Shown here piece after piece: positions 24,352-33,728 of a DNA stretch of 64,000 nt. The translations under genes were made by a program, and so were the position numbers. Origin of the DNA: Hymenobacter mellowenesis (lineage in GTDB: Bacteria > Bacteroidota > Bacteroidia > Cytophagales > Hymenobacteraceae); the NCBI RefSeq assembly GCF_030581005.1, contig NZ_JAUQSX010000020.1, positions 1 to 64,000 on the forward strand. Direction: 5' to 3'. A model generated the notes under the pieces. It saw only the letters and a list, made by a program, of their open reading frames with translations. It had not been told where the DNA came from and did not search any database. Numbering within the stretch: position 1 is the stretch's first letter; each line of letters opens with the position of its first letter.

Positions 24352-25998
24352 TTACATCATGCCGCCCATGCCACCCATACCACCCATGCCGCCGTCGCCG
24401 TGGCTATGGCCAGCTTCTTTGGGCTCGGGCTCGTCCGAAATCACGGCTTCGGTCGTCAGCAGCAGGCCGGCGATGGAAGCAGCATTTTCGAGGGCCAGAC
24501 GGGTCACCTTGGTGGGGTCGATGATGCCAGCGGCTACCAGGTTTTCGTAACGGTCTTCGCGGGCGTTGTAGCCGTAGTCGCCTTTGCCTTCGCGCACTTT
24601 CTGCACCACTACCGAGCCTTCGCCGCCGGCGTTGGCCACGATGGTGCGGAGGGGAGCCTCCAGGGCCGTGCGGATGATGTTCACGCCGGTGCGCTCGTCG
24701 GCATTGTGGGTGTCCACAGCTTCGAGGGCCTCAATGGCACGTACCAGGGCCACGCCGCCGCCGGGCACCACGCCTTCCTCAACGGCGGCGCGGGTGGCGT
24801 GCAGGGCATCGTCAACCCGGTCTTTCTTCTCTTTCATTTCCACTTCAGTCGAAGCGCCGATGTAGAGAATAGCCACGCCACCGCTCAACTTAGCGAGGCG
24901 CTCCTGCAGTTTCTCCTTGTCGTAGTCCGACGTGGTGGTTTCCATCTGGGCTTTAATCTGGCTGATGCGGCCGCTGATAGCGTCCTTCGAGCCTTTGCCG
25001 TTCACGATGGTCGTGTTGTCTTTGTCGATGATGATTTTCTCGGCCGTGCCCAGGTATTCCAGGGTCGCGTTTTCGAGCTTGTAGCCTTGCTCTTCGCTGA
25101 TAACGGTACCGCCCGTGAGGGTGGCGATGTCTTCCAGCATGGCCTTGCGGCGGTCGCCGAAGCCAGGAGCCTTCACGGCGGCAATTTTCAGCGAGCCGCG
25201 CAGCTTGTTCACCACTAGGGTAGCGAGGGCCTCACCGTCCACGTCTTCCGAGATGATGACGAGGGGCTTGCCGGTTTGCAGCACCTGCTCCAGCACGGGC
25301 AGGAGCTCTTTCATGGTGCTCACCTTCTTGTCGTAGATGAGAACGTAGGGCGAGTCGAACTCAACCTCCATTTTCTCGGGATTGGTCACGAAGTAAGGGG
25401 AGAGGTAGCCGCGGTCAAACTGCATGCCTTCCACCGTCTTCACTTCGGTTTCGGTACCACGGGCTTCTTCCACCGTGATGACGCCTTCTTTACCAACTTT
25501 GTCCATGGCATCGGCAATCATTTTGCCGATTTCCGCGTCGTTATTGGCTGAAATTGTGCCCACCTGGGCGATTTCCGAGTTGTTCTCGATTTTCTTCGAC
25601 TGCGATTTCAGGTTGGCCACCACGGCGATAACCGCCTTGTCGATGCCGCGCTTCAGGTCCATCGGGTTGGCCCCGGCGGCCACGTTTTTCGAGCCAGCGG
25701 TGTAGATGGCCTGGGCCAGTACGGTGGCGGTGGTGGTGCCGTCGCCAGCCTGGTCGGCCGTTTTCGACGCCACTTCTTTCACGAGCTGAGCGCCCATGTT
25801 TTCGATGGGGTCGCGCAGCTCAATTTCCTTGGCCACGGTCACGCCGTCCTTGGTAATCGAGGGTGCGCCGAATTTCTTGTCGATGATGACGTTGCGGCCT
25901 TTGGGGCCGAGGGTCACTTTCACGGCGTTCGCCAGTTTGTTCACACCGGCCTGCAAGCGGGCGCGGCCTTCGGTGTCGAATTGGATGTTCTTAGCCAC
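24352..25998 (-). CDS. groEL: Chaperonin GroEL (60 kDa)
   Basis: 548 residues, full length. AKNIQFDTEGRARLQAGVNK at the N-terminus (minus strand start at 25998), the ATP-binding GDGTTTATVLA, and the Gly-Gly-Met repeat tail (GGMGGMGGMM). It forms the double-ring folding chamber with GroES. It lies 63 bp after groES; the spacer holds a short tandem repeat. It is the last gene of the groES-groEL unit and ends near a bidirectional terminator. Confidence 0.98.
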   Translation of the reverse strand: MAKNIQFDTEGRARLQAGVNKLANAVKVTLGPKGRNVIIDKKFGAPSITKDGVTVAKEIELRDPIENMGAQLVKEVASKTADQAGDGTTTATVLAQAIYTAGSKNVAAGANPMDLKRGIDKAVIAVVANLKSQSKKIENNSEIAQVGTISANNDAEIGKMIADAMDKVGKEGVITVEEARGTETEVKTVEGMQFDRGYLSPYFVTNPEKMEVEFDSPYVLIYDKKVSTMKELLPVLEQVLQTGKPLVIISEDVDGEALATLVVNKLRGSLKIAAVKAPGFGDRRKAMLEDIATLTGGTVISEEQGYKLENATLEYLGTAEKIIIDKDNTTIVNGKGSKDAISGRISQIKAQMETTTSDYDKEKLQERLAKLSGGVAILYIGASTEVEMKEKKDRVDDALHATRAAVEEGVVPGGGVALVRAIEALEAVDTHNADERTGVNIIRTALEAPLRTIVANAGGEGSVVVQKVREGKGDYGYNAREDRYENLVAAGIIDPTKVTRLALENAASIAGLLLTTEAVISDEPEPKEAGHSHGDGGMGGMGGMGGMM

Positions 25999-26006
25999 GT
26001 TGGGAA

Positions 26007-26041
26007 GAATTATGAGTTATGAATTATGAGTTATGAATTTT
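26007..26041. repeat. 14-bp tandem repeat in the groES-groEL spacer
   Basis: Two and a half copies of ATTATGAGTTATGA in the gap between the two chaperonin genes; AT-rich against a GC-rich background. Confidence 0.75.
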
Positions 26042-26061
26042 CGCGGGACCAAGCCTGTGGC

Positions 26062-26352
26062 TTAGAGCACAGCGAAAATGTCCGACTCGCGCATGATGAG
26101 CAGGTCCTCGCCGTCGACGGTGATTTCGGTGCCGGCGTACTTGCCGTAGAGCACCTGGTCGCCCACGGCCACCTGGGGCTTGATGAGCGAGCCGCTGTCG
26201 GCGGTTTTGCCTTCGCCCACGGCCACTACTTCGCCGCGCTGGGGCTTTTCCTTGGCCGTATCGGGGATGATGATGCCGGATTTGGTTTTCTCCTCGGCGG
26301 CGGCGGCGCGAACAATAACGCGGTCGGCCAGCGGTTTCATGCTAAGTGCCAT
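26062..26352 (-). CDS. groES: Co-chaperonin GroES (10 kDa)
   Basis: 96 residues, full length, with KPLADRVIVRAAAAEEKT, the mobile-loop region SGIIIPDTAKEKPQRG and the C-terminal ILIMRESDIFA-type strand (here LLIMRESDIFAVL). It caps the GroEL ring. It heads the groES-groEL unit; no CIRCE-type inverted repeat is seen in the 190-bp region ahead of it. Confidence 0.98.
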   Translation of the reverse strand: MALSMKPLADRVIVRAAAAEEKTKSGIIIPDTAKEKPQRGEVVAVGEGKTADSGSLIKPQVAVGDQVLYGKYAGTEITVDGEDLLIMRESDIFAVL

Positions 26353-26543
26353 TTTGGGTGTATTTGGGTTGAATTAAGGTTAAAAACTACGTGCCCGGCC
26401 CTGTCTCATTTCCCGTGCCAGCCCGCCAAACCTGACAAAATGGGCAGAATCTGGGCAGCTGCAGTGGCAGAGAAGCGAACCGGGGCCGCCATCACGGGCG
26501 CAAAGTTGCCAAAAAACCGATAGTGCCACCAGACCTGAATGGA

Positions 26544-26581
26544 AAAAGCCGGTTGCTTCGCGAGGGAAGCAACCGGCTTTT
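26544..26581. terminator. Terminator between secG and groES
   Basis: Perfect 16-bp stem AAAAGCCGGTTGCTTC / GAAGCAACCGGCTTTT, 6-base loop; lies just after secG (minus strand), so secG and groES are separate units. Confidence 0.9.
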
Positions 26582-26610
26582 GGAAACGGTAGCGGGGTTA
26601 GCGCAGCAGT

Positions 26611-27003
26611 TTATTTGCCGGGAGTAGCGGGAGCGACAGGCTCGGCTGCCGGGGCCGTGCTGGTGCCGGCCGGGGCCGATGTAGCCGGAGCGGATGAGTT
26701 CGGGGCTGGGGCGGGAGCGGGCAGTTTGGTTTCGAGGGCGCGCTGCTGGTTCACGCTGCGCGCGGGGCCGGCGGTGGTGCCGGTGAGCATGTGTGTACCG
26801 AGCGACAGCACCACCAAGCCAATGGCGAAGCCCCAGGTCAGCTTTTCGAGCAAGTCGCCGGTGCGCTTCACACCCATCATACTGGCCGCGCCGCCGGCGC
26901 TGAACTGGCTGGAAATTCCGCCGCCCTTGGGATTTTGGGCCAGCACTACGAGAGCCAGCAGGAAGCACACAACAAGAATCAGAACGATGACGGCGATATA
27001 CAT
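26611..27003 (-). CDS. secG: Preprotein translocase subunit SecG
   Basis: 130 residues. Two membrane helices (about 2-22 and 55-75) flank the SecG loop QNPKGGGISSQFSAGGAASM, and the second helix follows RTGDLLEKLTWG. The C-terminal 45 residues are a Pro/Ala/Ser-rich tail, longer than in E. coli SecG but usual in this group. It is part of the SecYEG translocon. The gene starts 24 bp after the TPR protein gene's stop. Confidence 0.95.
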   Translation of the reverse strand: MYIAVIVLILVVCFLLALVVLAQNPKGGGISSQFSAGGAASMMGVKRTGDLLEKLTWGFAIGLVVLSLGTHMLTGTTAGPARSVNQQRALETKLPAPAPAPNSSAPATSAPAGTSTAPAAEPVAPATPGK

Positions 27004-27027
27004 GGAATCAAAAAGAAGAAAGGCGAA

Positions 27028-28617
27028 CTACGCCGAAGGTTGCAAAGATTGTATTTGGGCCGCAAAGTACGCCATTTTTTCCGGCTGTTTCACCATTAAT
27101 TTCTCATAAATCTCAATGGCCCGGGCAGTTTTGCCCTGGCGCACGAAGATGCGGGCAAGGTTTTCGGACACCAAATCGGGTTCGGCGCGGGTGCTGCGCA
27201 CGCTGAGGTCGGTTTGGCCGCCGGGCGCGGGCGGCAGCATGCCCGGCCGGGTGAGGCGCGGCTGGCGCTTGAGGAAGTTGTTGATAAGGTCGACCGAAGA
27301 AGGCAAAACCGGGGCCGGTGGGCGGTGCGTGGCCCAGTGGTCGAGTAGCAGTTGGTCAGGCTCGAAGAAGGCACCGGCGGGCGGCAGGGGAGCCGCGGGG
27401 GGGACGGCAGTTGCGAGTACCGCGTCTTTTTCCGCTTTATCGGTCAGCAGGTCCAGCAGTTGCATGGAAAAGCCCAGTCGGCTGCTTTCGCCGAAGCCAT
27501 AGCCGACGGTCGCGTCGCCGATAAAGGCGGCCGGTGTGAGAACTGGCGGCGCGGGCAAGGCCCCGGAACCCAGCGCCGGGAAGCCGGCCGCCGGCTCCGG
27601 GCCACCCAAACTGAGGGTGACGGCGGCAGCGGCCCACTCATCCACCAGCCCCGGCAACTCGTACGTCGGCGGGGTGGGCGGCGGTTCGGACAGGCCAAAT
27701 TCAAAGCGCGCTTCGCCCGCTTCCACGGGCGGGCGGATGGCCGGTGCCTGCGCGGGCAAGTCCGGTTCGTCTTCGGGCGCGGCTTCCGGAATCAGCGGAA
27801 TTGAGCCAGGTAAGGCTGGCGAAGTGGCGGGAATATCCACGCCTTCCCGGTCTATTAACACCGGTGAAACAGCGGCATCATTGGCCCCAGTGGCCGCTAA
27901 CGCGAGTGCTGGCTTTCCCTCAGTTTCCGGCTCAAACTGTGTCGCAGTTGTAATTACCAAGTCAGTCGCCGCTTCAGCTTCTGGTGCCGCATCAGGCTCG
28001 GTTTCAACGGCAGGAGTCACTGCAGCGGCGGGCACGTCAATTACCGAAACCTCTGTTGGCGCCTGTGCCGGGGGCAGCGCAATCGCCACCGGCTCAGTAA
28101 TTTCCTGGATGGGGGAAGGCACTGGCGCAGTCAATACTGGCGCCGGCTCCGGAACAAGCGCTGGTTCTGGAGTAGCTGGAGCCACTTCAGCTACCGGAGC
28201 CAAAGGCGGCACTTCAGGGGCTGCTTCCGCGGGTGCTTCAACCACCGGAAAGGTTTCGGTCGGCGGCGTCGGTGCCGCAACCAATGCCATGGGTACCAGC
28301 GCTTCCGTTGGCTGTAGCTCGGTAGGAAGGGCAATGTCCATTTTCTCCCAAGTGTCCTCAACGGGCGGCGCGACGGGGGCCGGCTCTACTTCCTCAATCA
28401 GGCGGCGCAGCAGGGTGCGGTCGGCAGCGTAGGTAGCGGCGCGGCGCAGGCGCTGGCCGGCCAGCATGGTGCCGTGGTCGTGGGCGGCTTTGGCCAGCAG
28501 CAAGTGGGCCGTCTGGCAATAGGGAAAGGCCTGGGCCAACTGCTCCAGTTCGCGCACTTCCGCCGGGCCAAGGGCCGTGGGGCGGGCAAGAACCTGTAAA
28601 AGCGTGGCGCGGGTCAC
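27028..28617 (-). CDS. Ala/Pro-rich protein with terminal TPR-like segments
   Basis: 529 residues. The first 80 (VRELEQLAQAFPYCQTAHLL and LAKAAHDHGTMLAGQRLRRA) look like one or two helical hairpin repeats, and the last 50 (ENLARIFVRQGKTARAIEIY) are a clear TPR-type hairpin. The middle (about 90-390) is low-complexity Ala/Pro/Glu, probably disordered. The gene sits between lptE and secG, an order I believe is conserved in Cytophagales, so a cell-envelope role is plausible but not shown. No signal peptide. Confidence 0.75.
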   Translation of the reverse strand: MTRATLLQVLARPTALGPAEVRELEQLAQAFPYCQTAHLLLAKAAHDHGTMLAGQRLRRAATYAADRTLLRRLIEEVEPAPVAPPVEDTWEKMDIALPTELQPTEALVPMALVAAPTPPTETFPVVEAPAEAAPEVPPLAPVAEVAPATPEPALVPEPAPVLTAPVPSPIQEITEPVAIALPPAQAPTEVSVIDVPAAAVTPAVETEPDAAPEAEAATDLVITTATQFEPETEGKPALALAATGANDAAVSPVLIDREGVDIPATSPALPGSIPLIPEAAPEDEPDLPAQAPAIRPPVEAGEARFEFGLSEPPPTPPTYELPGLVDEWAAAAVTLSLGGPEPAAGFPALGSGALPAPPVLTPAAFIGDATVGYGFGESSRLGFSMQLLDLLTDKAEKDAVLATAVPPAAPLPPAGAFFEPDQLLLDHWATHRPPAPVLPSSVDLINNFLKRQPRLTRPGMLPPAPGGQTDLSVRSTRAEPDLVSENLARIFVRQGKTARAIEIYEKLMVKQPEKMAYFAAQIQSLQPSA

Positions 28618-28819
28618 GAGCGTAAAATGACTTAAGAAAGGCAGCAGCGAACGAATAACTACTTCAATTCCATCGGGTCGACGGAAGAATGGGGGCGCAA
28701 CATTACGTCAATTTACGCAAATCTCCACCTGTTTTTTTGCCAGCAGCCTAGGGCGAAGCCAACGGTCAATGGCAAGGCCTTCAACGTTTGTGTTTTATCA
28801 AAATCACCGCTCTTGGCGC

Positions 28820-29407
28820 CTACCAGTTAGCCACCGATTTATTGAAAATATCGGTGATGATTTTGGTCGTGGTCGTACGCACGGTGTTTGGGTCGCTGTT
28901 GATGGTGGCGATGTTGCGGTCGGCGGCGTAGTCGTCGAAGTTTTGGAATATCTGCTCGAAGCTCTGCTTGTCGTCCTTGGTGTTGGTGAAGCGGATTTTA
29001 ACCTGAATGGTGAGGCGGTTGGAGCCGGCCTGGCTTACCCCGTTCACCTGTTGGATGGATGCCGGGGCAAAATCATAAGCCACAATGTTGCCATCAAACT
29101 GCAGGTCGCCGTCGCGCGGCACCAACTTCAGGTTGGTATTGCGCTGGAAATAGTCCTTCAAATCCTCGGTGAAGCGCTGCGTCAAAAAAGCCGGGCCCGT
29201 CGGGGAGTTGTTCTGAATCGTGGAAATGGAAATAGTGCGCACCGCCGGGTCAATGTTGGTGCCATTGAAGGAGTAGATGCCACAGCCGCTGGTCATTAAG
29301 CTTATAGCCAATAGCTGATAGCTGATAGCGCGGCGGCTAAAAAGAGAGAAAAAGCCAACAGCCAGCAGCTTAAAGCCAATAGCTAAATCAAACTTGCTCC
29401 AGGTCAT
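28820..29407 (-). CDS. lptE: LptE-like LPS-assembly lipoprotein
   Basis: 195 residues from ATG 29407. A lipobox-like SLMTSGC (36-42) is followed by GIYSFNGTNIDP and a body (SISTIQNNSPTGPAFLTQRF; LTIQVKIRFTN) typical of the Bacteroidota LptE family, the plug lipoprotein of the LptD barrel that inserts LPS into the outer membrane. The N-terminal 37 residues, which contain the hydrophobic signal segment (SYQLLAIS), are encoded by an intergenic-type tandem repeat; a shorter start at ATG 29296 would lack any signal peptide. The start overlaps the sigma-54 regulator's stop by 20 bp. Confidence 0.85.
   Translation of the reverse strand: MTWSKFDLAIGFKLLAVGFFSLFSRRAISYQLLAISLMTSGCGIYSFNGTNIDPAVRTISISTIQNNSPTGPAFLTQRFTEDLKDYFQRNTNLKLVPRDGDLQFDGNIVAYDFAPASIQQVNGVSQAGSNRLTIQVKIRFTNTKDDKQSFEQIFQNFDDYAADRNIATINSDPNTVRTTTTKIITDIFNKSVANW
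29298..29384. repeat. ATAGCTGATAGC-type repeat overlapping the lptE start
   Basis: Units such as TAGCCAATAGCTGATAGC occur at about 29302-29329, with related AGCCAACAGCCAGCAGCTT at about 29352-29372 and AGCCAATAGCT at 29374-29384. They lie wholly within the lptE N-terminal coding region. Confidence 0.7.
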
Positions 29408-30683
29408 ATTGCTTGAGTTTGCGGTAGAGCGTGCGCTCTGAGATGCCCAAATCGTGGGCGGCGTACTTGCGCTTGTTGTTGTGCTTCTTCAGGGCCTTGA
29501 GAATCATCTCGCGCTCCTTCACATCGAGCGAAAGCGTTTCTTCCTCGGTTTCGTGCGGAATGTCTTCCACCGGGGCTTCGTCGTCGTAGCCGGTGGCGGG
29601 CTCGTTGTTGTAGGTGCTGGGGGCGGGCGGCAGGAAGTATTCCGCGCCCGGGCCGCCCTCAAACGCGCTGGCCGGGCCGGTATTGCTGAAGAGGTGGCTG
29701 TTTTGGCGCAGCAGCTCCTGGGCCTCTTGGGGGCGCTGGCCGGTGGCCAGTTCCAGCACCATTTTCTTGAGGTCCGTCATGTCGCGGCGCATGTCGAACA
29801 GGATTTTATAGAGCAAGTCGCGCTCCGAGTAGCCGGCCGTGGCCCCGTCGGGGGCGCCGGGGCCGCCTAGCAGCATAGGCAGGCGGCTGGTCTGGTCCTG
29901 CGGCAGGTAGGGGGCTAGCCGGCGGGCGTCCAGCTCGCGCTCGGTTTCGAGCACCGAAATCTGCTCCGCGATATTCTTGAGCTGGCGGATGTTGCCGGGG
30001 AAGCGGAAGCGGGTTAGCGCCTGCACCGCATCGGGTAGCAGCGTGATGGGCCGGCTGCGGTAGCGCTCCGCCGAATCGGAAGCAAATTTGCGGAACAGCA
30101 GGTAGATGTCCTCGCCGCGCTCGCGCAGCGGCGGCACTGTGATGGGCACCGTGTTCAGTCGGTAGTACAGGTCTTCGCGGAAGGTGCCGGCCTGCACGCG
30201 GTCGAGCAGGTTCACGTTGGTGGCGGCCACCACGCGCACGTCGGTTTTTTGCACCTTGCTGCTGCCCACCCGAATAAACTCGCCGTTCTCGAGCACGCGC
30301 AGCAGGCGGGCCTGCGTGCCCAGCGGCATTTCCCCAATCTCATCGAGGAAAATGGTGCCGCCGTTAGTCACCTCGAAGTAGCCCTTGCGGGCCTCGTTGG
30401 CGCCGGTGAAGGAGCCCTTTTCGTGGCCAAATAGCTCCGAATCAATGGTGCCTTCGGGAATGGCGCCGCAGTTGATGGCAATGAACTGCCCGTGCTTACG
30501 CGGCGAGAGGGCGTGGATAATCTTGGAAAACGACTCCTTGCCCGACCCGCTTTCGCCGGTGATGAGCACCGTCATGTCGGTGGGTGCCACCTGGGCGGCC
30601 ACCTGAATGGCGTAGTTCAGCGCCGGCGCGTTGCCGATGATGCCGAACCGGAGCTTGATGGATTGGATTTCGGAAGGTGTCAA
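29388..30683 (-). CDS. Sigma-54-dependent transcriptional activator
   Basis: 431 residues. The AAA+ domain starts near residue 15: Walker A GESGSGKE (43-50), GSFTGA (90-95, the sigma-54-contacting loop, with Ser where many have Ala), and Walker B GGTIFLDEIGEMP (108-120). A C-terminal Fis-type HTH (about 395-428; KYAAHDLGISERTLYRKLKQ) binds DNA. There is no N-terminal receiver or sensor domain, so activity may be set by level or partner. It lies between miaB and lptE and overlaps lptE, so it may be co-transcribed with them. Confidence 0.93.
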   Translation of the reverse strand: MTPSEIQSIKLRFGIIGNAPALNYAIQVAAQVAPTDMTVLITGESGSGKESFSKIIHALSPRKHGQFIAINCGAIPEGTIDSELFGHEKGSFTGANEARKGYFEVTNGGTIFLDEIGEMPLGTQARLLRVLENGEFIRVGSSKVQKTDVRVVAATNVNLLDRVQAGTFREDLYYRLNTVPITVPPLRERGEDIYLLFRKFASDSAERYRSRPITLLPDAVQALTRFRFPGNIRQLKNIAEQISVLETERELDARRLAPYLPQDQTSRLPMLLGGPGAPDGATAGYSERDLLYKILFDMRRDMTDLKKMVLELATGQRPQEAQELLRQNSHLFSNTGPASAFEGGPGAEYFLPPAPSTYNNEPATGYDDEAPVEDIPHETEEETLSLDVKEREMILKALKKHNNKRKYAAHDLGISERTLYRKLKQYDLEQV

Positions 30684-30797
30684 AGGGAAGTCAGAATGGA
30701 ATAAAACGGTAAGAGCGCACTAGGGCGCGTACTTTCGGGGATGGTGCCCCTTAAGCCTGGCAATCGGCGAGGCCGCCGAACCCGCCGCGGCGCGTCT

Positions 30798-32234
<1,437 letters not shown>

Positions 32235-32259
32235 ATTCTAAACGCTTTTCGGCGGAGGA

Positions 32260-32267
32260 CAAAGATA
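32260..32267 (-). promoter_or_regulatory. -7 box ahead of miaB
   Basis: TATCTTTG on the minus strand, 25 bp before the ATG; matches TAnnTTTG. Confidence 0.6.
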
Positions 32268-32313
32268 CGGCAGCCGGCCGTAAAATGACAGAATGGCAGG
32301 GACGCTATGTTAT

Positions 32314-32415
32314 TGAGGACGTCATGCAGAGCGCAGCGAAGCATCTTTACCGCAGCAGTAAATCAAATTACTCTTGCGGTAAAGATGCTTCGCTGCGCTC
32401 TGCATGACGTCCTCA
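32314..32415. repeat. Palindromic repeat, CATGCAGAGC family
   Basis: Near-perfect arms of about 45 bp beginning TGAGGACGTCATGCAGAGCG, with a short centre. The right arm reaches the stop codon of pabB (32413-32415). Same family as 37292-37380. Confidence 0.9.
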
Positions 32416-33687
32416 TTCCCCAACCCTCGCCCCCAGTACTTCCAGCAACGCCCTGGCTTTCAGCAGGCATTCGTCGTATTCACGCTCCGGGTCGGAGTCG
32501 TAGGTGATGGCCGAGCCGACCTCGAAGCTGAGGTAGCCGGTATCCTGCCGGTACTGGAGCGAGCGGATGACGACGTTGAAATCGAAATCGCCGTTGGGCC
32601 ACACGTAACCGATGCTGCCGCTGTAAAGGCCGCGCCGGGTGGTTTCGTAGTGCTCGATGAGCTGCATGGCCCGGATTTTTGGCGCGCCCGTCATCGAGCC
32701 CATCGGGAAGGTGGCGCGCAGTATTTCGGGCATTTTCACGCCGGGAGGTAGGTCGGCTTCCACGGTGGAAATCATTTGCCAGAGGTGCCGGAAAGGGTAG
32801 AGGCCAAACAGCTCGGGCACGCGCACGGTGCCGGTTTGAGCTAGGCGGGCGAGGTCGTTGCGCACCAGGTCCACAATCATGAGGTTTTCGGCGCGCTCCT
32901 TTTCGTCGTGCAGCAGTTGCGCGCGCTGCTCGGCGTCCTCAGCCGGCGTGCTGCCGCGCCGGATGGTGCCCTTGATGGGCTGCGAGCTGATGCGCGAACC
33001 TTGCCGCGCCAGAAACCGCTCGGGCGAGGCGCAGAGCAAAAACTGCTCGTGCCAACGCACGAAGCCCGCGAAGGGGGCAGGCGAGGCTTCCATCAGCCGC
33101 CAGAACACATCGACGGGCTGCAGGGCCACCCGTTCGGCGTAGAATTCCTGGCACAGATTCAGTTCGTACACTTCGCCGTTGAGGATGTCGGTCCGAATGG
33201 CTTCGACGGCGCGCAGGTAGTCCGCACTGGGCATGCGGGGCCGCAGCTCGGGCACCTGTGGCGCCGCAGCAGACGGAATGGGAAAAGCTAGAATCTGGTT
33301 TAATACATTCGCGGTTAAGCCGTGAATTTCAACTGATTCAAGCTGCCAAATCAGCCAGGTTCGCGGAGTGAAAAAGGCCAGCTGCGGCCAGCCCATCCCG
33401 TTGAAGTTCTGACTCGACAGCGCCTCAATATCATTCTTAACGTCGTAGCCGATGAACCCGCAGCGCAATTCCGGCGCCTCTGCATACGCCAGCTCACTGA
33501 GCGAATTGACGGTTGCTGCGCCCGCCGGCGCCACCGCCAGCAGGCGCCGGAATGGCCCTTGCGGGTAGGTCAGGTCGTTGTGCTCGAAGTAGGCGCAGTG
33601 CGCAAACTGCGCGCCCCAGTGCAGGGCCCGCACCCGAAAGTCGGCGGGCAGTTCGGCAAGGGGAATAACCAGAGGGTTCGAAGTCAC
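32413..33687 (-). CDS. pabB: Aminodeoxychorismate synthase component I
   Basis: 424 residues. The chorismate-binding domain (about 150-415) has PIKGT (237-241). The Lys at 239 is the residue that marks PabB, since anthranilate synthase reads PIAGT. It is followed by GSMTGAPKIRAMQLIEHYE-type sequence and YSGSIGYV. It makes 4-amino-4-deoxychorismate, precursor of p-aminobenzoate and folate, with a glutaminase partner. No pabA or pabC is adjacent. The N-terminal 150 residues are the less conserved TrpE/PabB N-domain. Confidence 0.92.
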   Translation of the reverse strand: MTSNPLVIPLAELPADFRVRALHWGAQFAHCAYFEHNDLTYPQGPFRRLLAVAPAGAATVNSLSELAYAEAPELRCGFIGYDVKNDIEALSSQNFNGMGWPQLAFFTPRTWLIWQLESVEIHGLTANVLNQILAFPIPSAAAPQVPELRPRMPSADYLRAVEAIRTDILNGEVYELNLCQEFYAERVALQPVDVFWRLMEASPAPFAGFVRWHEQFLLCASPERFLARQGSRISSQPIKGTIRRGSTPAEDAEQRAQLLHDEKERAENLMIVDLVRNDLARLAQTGTVRVPELFGLYPFRHLWQMISTVEADLPPGVKMPEILRATFPMGSMTGAPKIRAMQLIEHYETTRRGLYSGSIGYVWPNGDFDFNVVIRSLQYRQDTGYLSFEVGSAITYDSDPEREYDECLLKARALLEVLGARVGE

Positions 33688-33728
33688 CGCGCAACGTTCA
33701 ATTAATCAATACTTACCAAGCAGTCCGC

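Noticed and set aside
26353..26543. CIRCE or HrcA-type operator ahead of groES
   Set aside because: No TTAGCACTC-N9-GAGTGCTAA type inverted repeat is present.
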